DNA from: Spinacia oleracea
Lineage: Eukaryota > Streptophyta > Magnoliopsida > Caryophyllales > Amaranthaceae
Direction: 5' to 3'
Length of the DNA stretch: 64,000 nucleotides
NCBI RefSeq assembly: GCF_020520425.1
Contig: NC_079487.1
Coordinates: 133,694,385 to 133,758,384, forward strand
Below the pieces are notes generated by a model. That model was not told where the DNA came from. It ran no database searches and worked only from the letters and a program-made list of their open reading frames with translations. The position numbers and the translations under genes were made by a program. Shown piece by piece: positions 63,700 to 64,000 of this stretch (positions within the stretch are counted from its first letter, which is position 1; every line of letters starts with the position of its first letter).

Positions 63700-64000
63700 T
63701 AACGACGACGATGATAAGACTGAAAGCTTGTGCACGATTGTTGTTATCATAATTTGGAAGCATTTTCATGGAATTGAAGAGAAGGGGAACAAAGGTTGGT
63801 CATGTCACATGGGATTATTGGAAGAGCCCACAACAATAAGGGAGCTTAGGTTGTGACAATATGGGACTCAATAAATTTGAGGATGGGACATAATTAAATG
63901 ATGGGCATGTAATTTAAAGAGCTTTTTTGTGTACTTGATAATTATTTATACATTTATATCATAAGAAAATATTAAAATTTCTGCAAAATTAATTATATTC
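63700..64000. other. 3' UTR and flank of DUF868 gene
   Basis: Contains a CGACGACGATGATAAG run just after the stop, then AT-rich sequence. AATAAATT-like polyadenylation signals are seen near 63869 and 63945. No further gene. Confidence 0.5.

Overview
This is nuclear DNA from a dicotyledonous plant. It is AT-rich and intron-rich, with plant splice sites, chloroplast-targeted products and many small non-autonomous DNA transposons (MITEs). A tRNA-derived SINE and the general repeat content suggest Caryophyllales, perhaps Amaranthaceae (spinach/beet relatives). That placement rests on recall of repeat types and is tentative.

Layout. (1) 1-10.1 kb holds five small intronless genes for 83-99 aa proteins; a sixth lies at 23.4 kb. 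All share an N-terminal Y-F-x-H/Y-x-L/F-S-x block and a C-terminal acidic block ending in E-x-F-I-x-x-K/E-H-x-K-F-E-like sequence, which resembles the DUF761 / cotton-fibre-protein C-terminus. A MITE family with 9-bp target duplications is scattered among them. (2) 10.9-14.7 kb (minus) is a complete 11-exon ispE/CMK gene of the plastid MEP isoprenoid pathway. (3) 17.4-19.6 kb (minus) is a decayed LRR receptor-kinase pseudogene. (4) 26.2-26.6 kb (minus) is an intronless XERICO-like RING-H2 E3 ligase. (5) 31.1-41.8 kb (minus) is a tandem pair of DUF707 genes, each with 13 coding exons and each reading through to 375 aa. (6) 46.8-55.3 kb (minus) is a complete 9-exon chloroplast sensor kinase (CSK) gene, 619 aa, lacking the canonical phospho-acceptor histidine. 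(7) 57.6-60.9 kb (plus) is a 5-exon clade-B PP2C phosphatase, 548 aa, with a MAPK-docking motif and a tandemly repeated insert. (8) 62.6-63.7 kb (plus) is an intronless DUF868 gene.

The order RING - DUF707 - CSK - PP2C matches, as I recall it, the Arabidopsis chromosome 1 neighbourhood around At1g67820-At1g67856, so the right half looks like an old conserved block. The left half, with the small-gene cluster, pseudogene and MITEs, looks lineage-specific.

IspE and CSK both act in the chloroplast. The PP2C and RING protein are signalling proteins probably tied to stress or MAPK/ABA responses. Nothing indicates that the genes form one pathway. Exon boundaries were placed by eye from GT-AG sites, reading-frame continuity and remembered homologues. 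In every multi-exon model the exon lengths sum to a multiple of three with one terminal stop.
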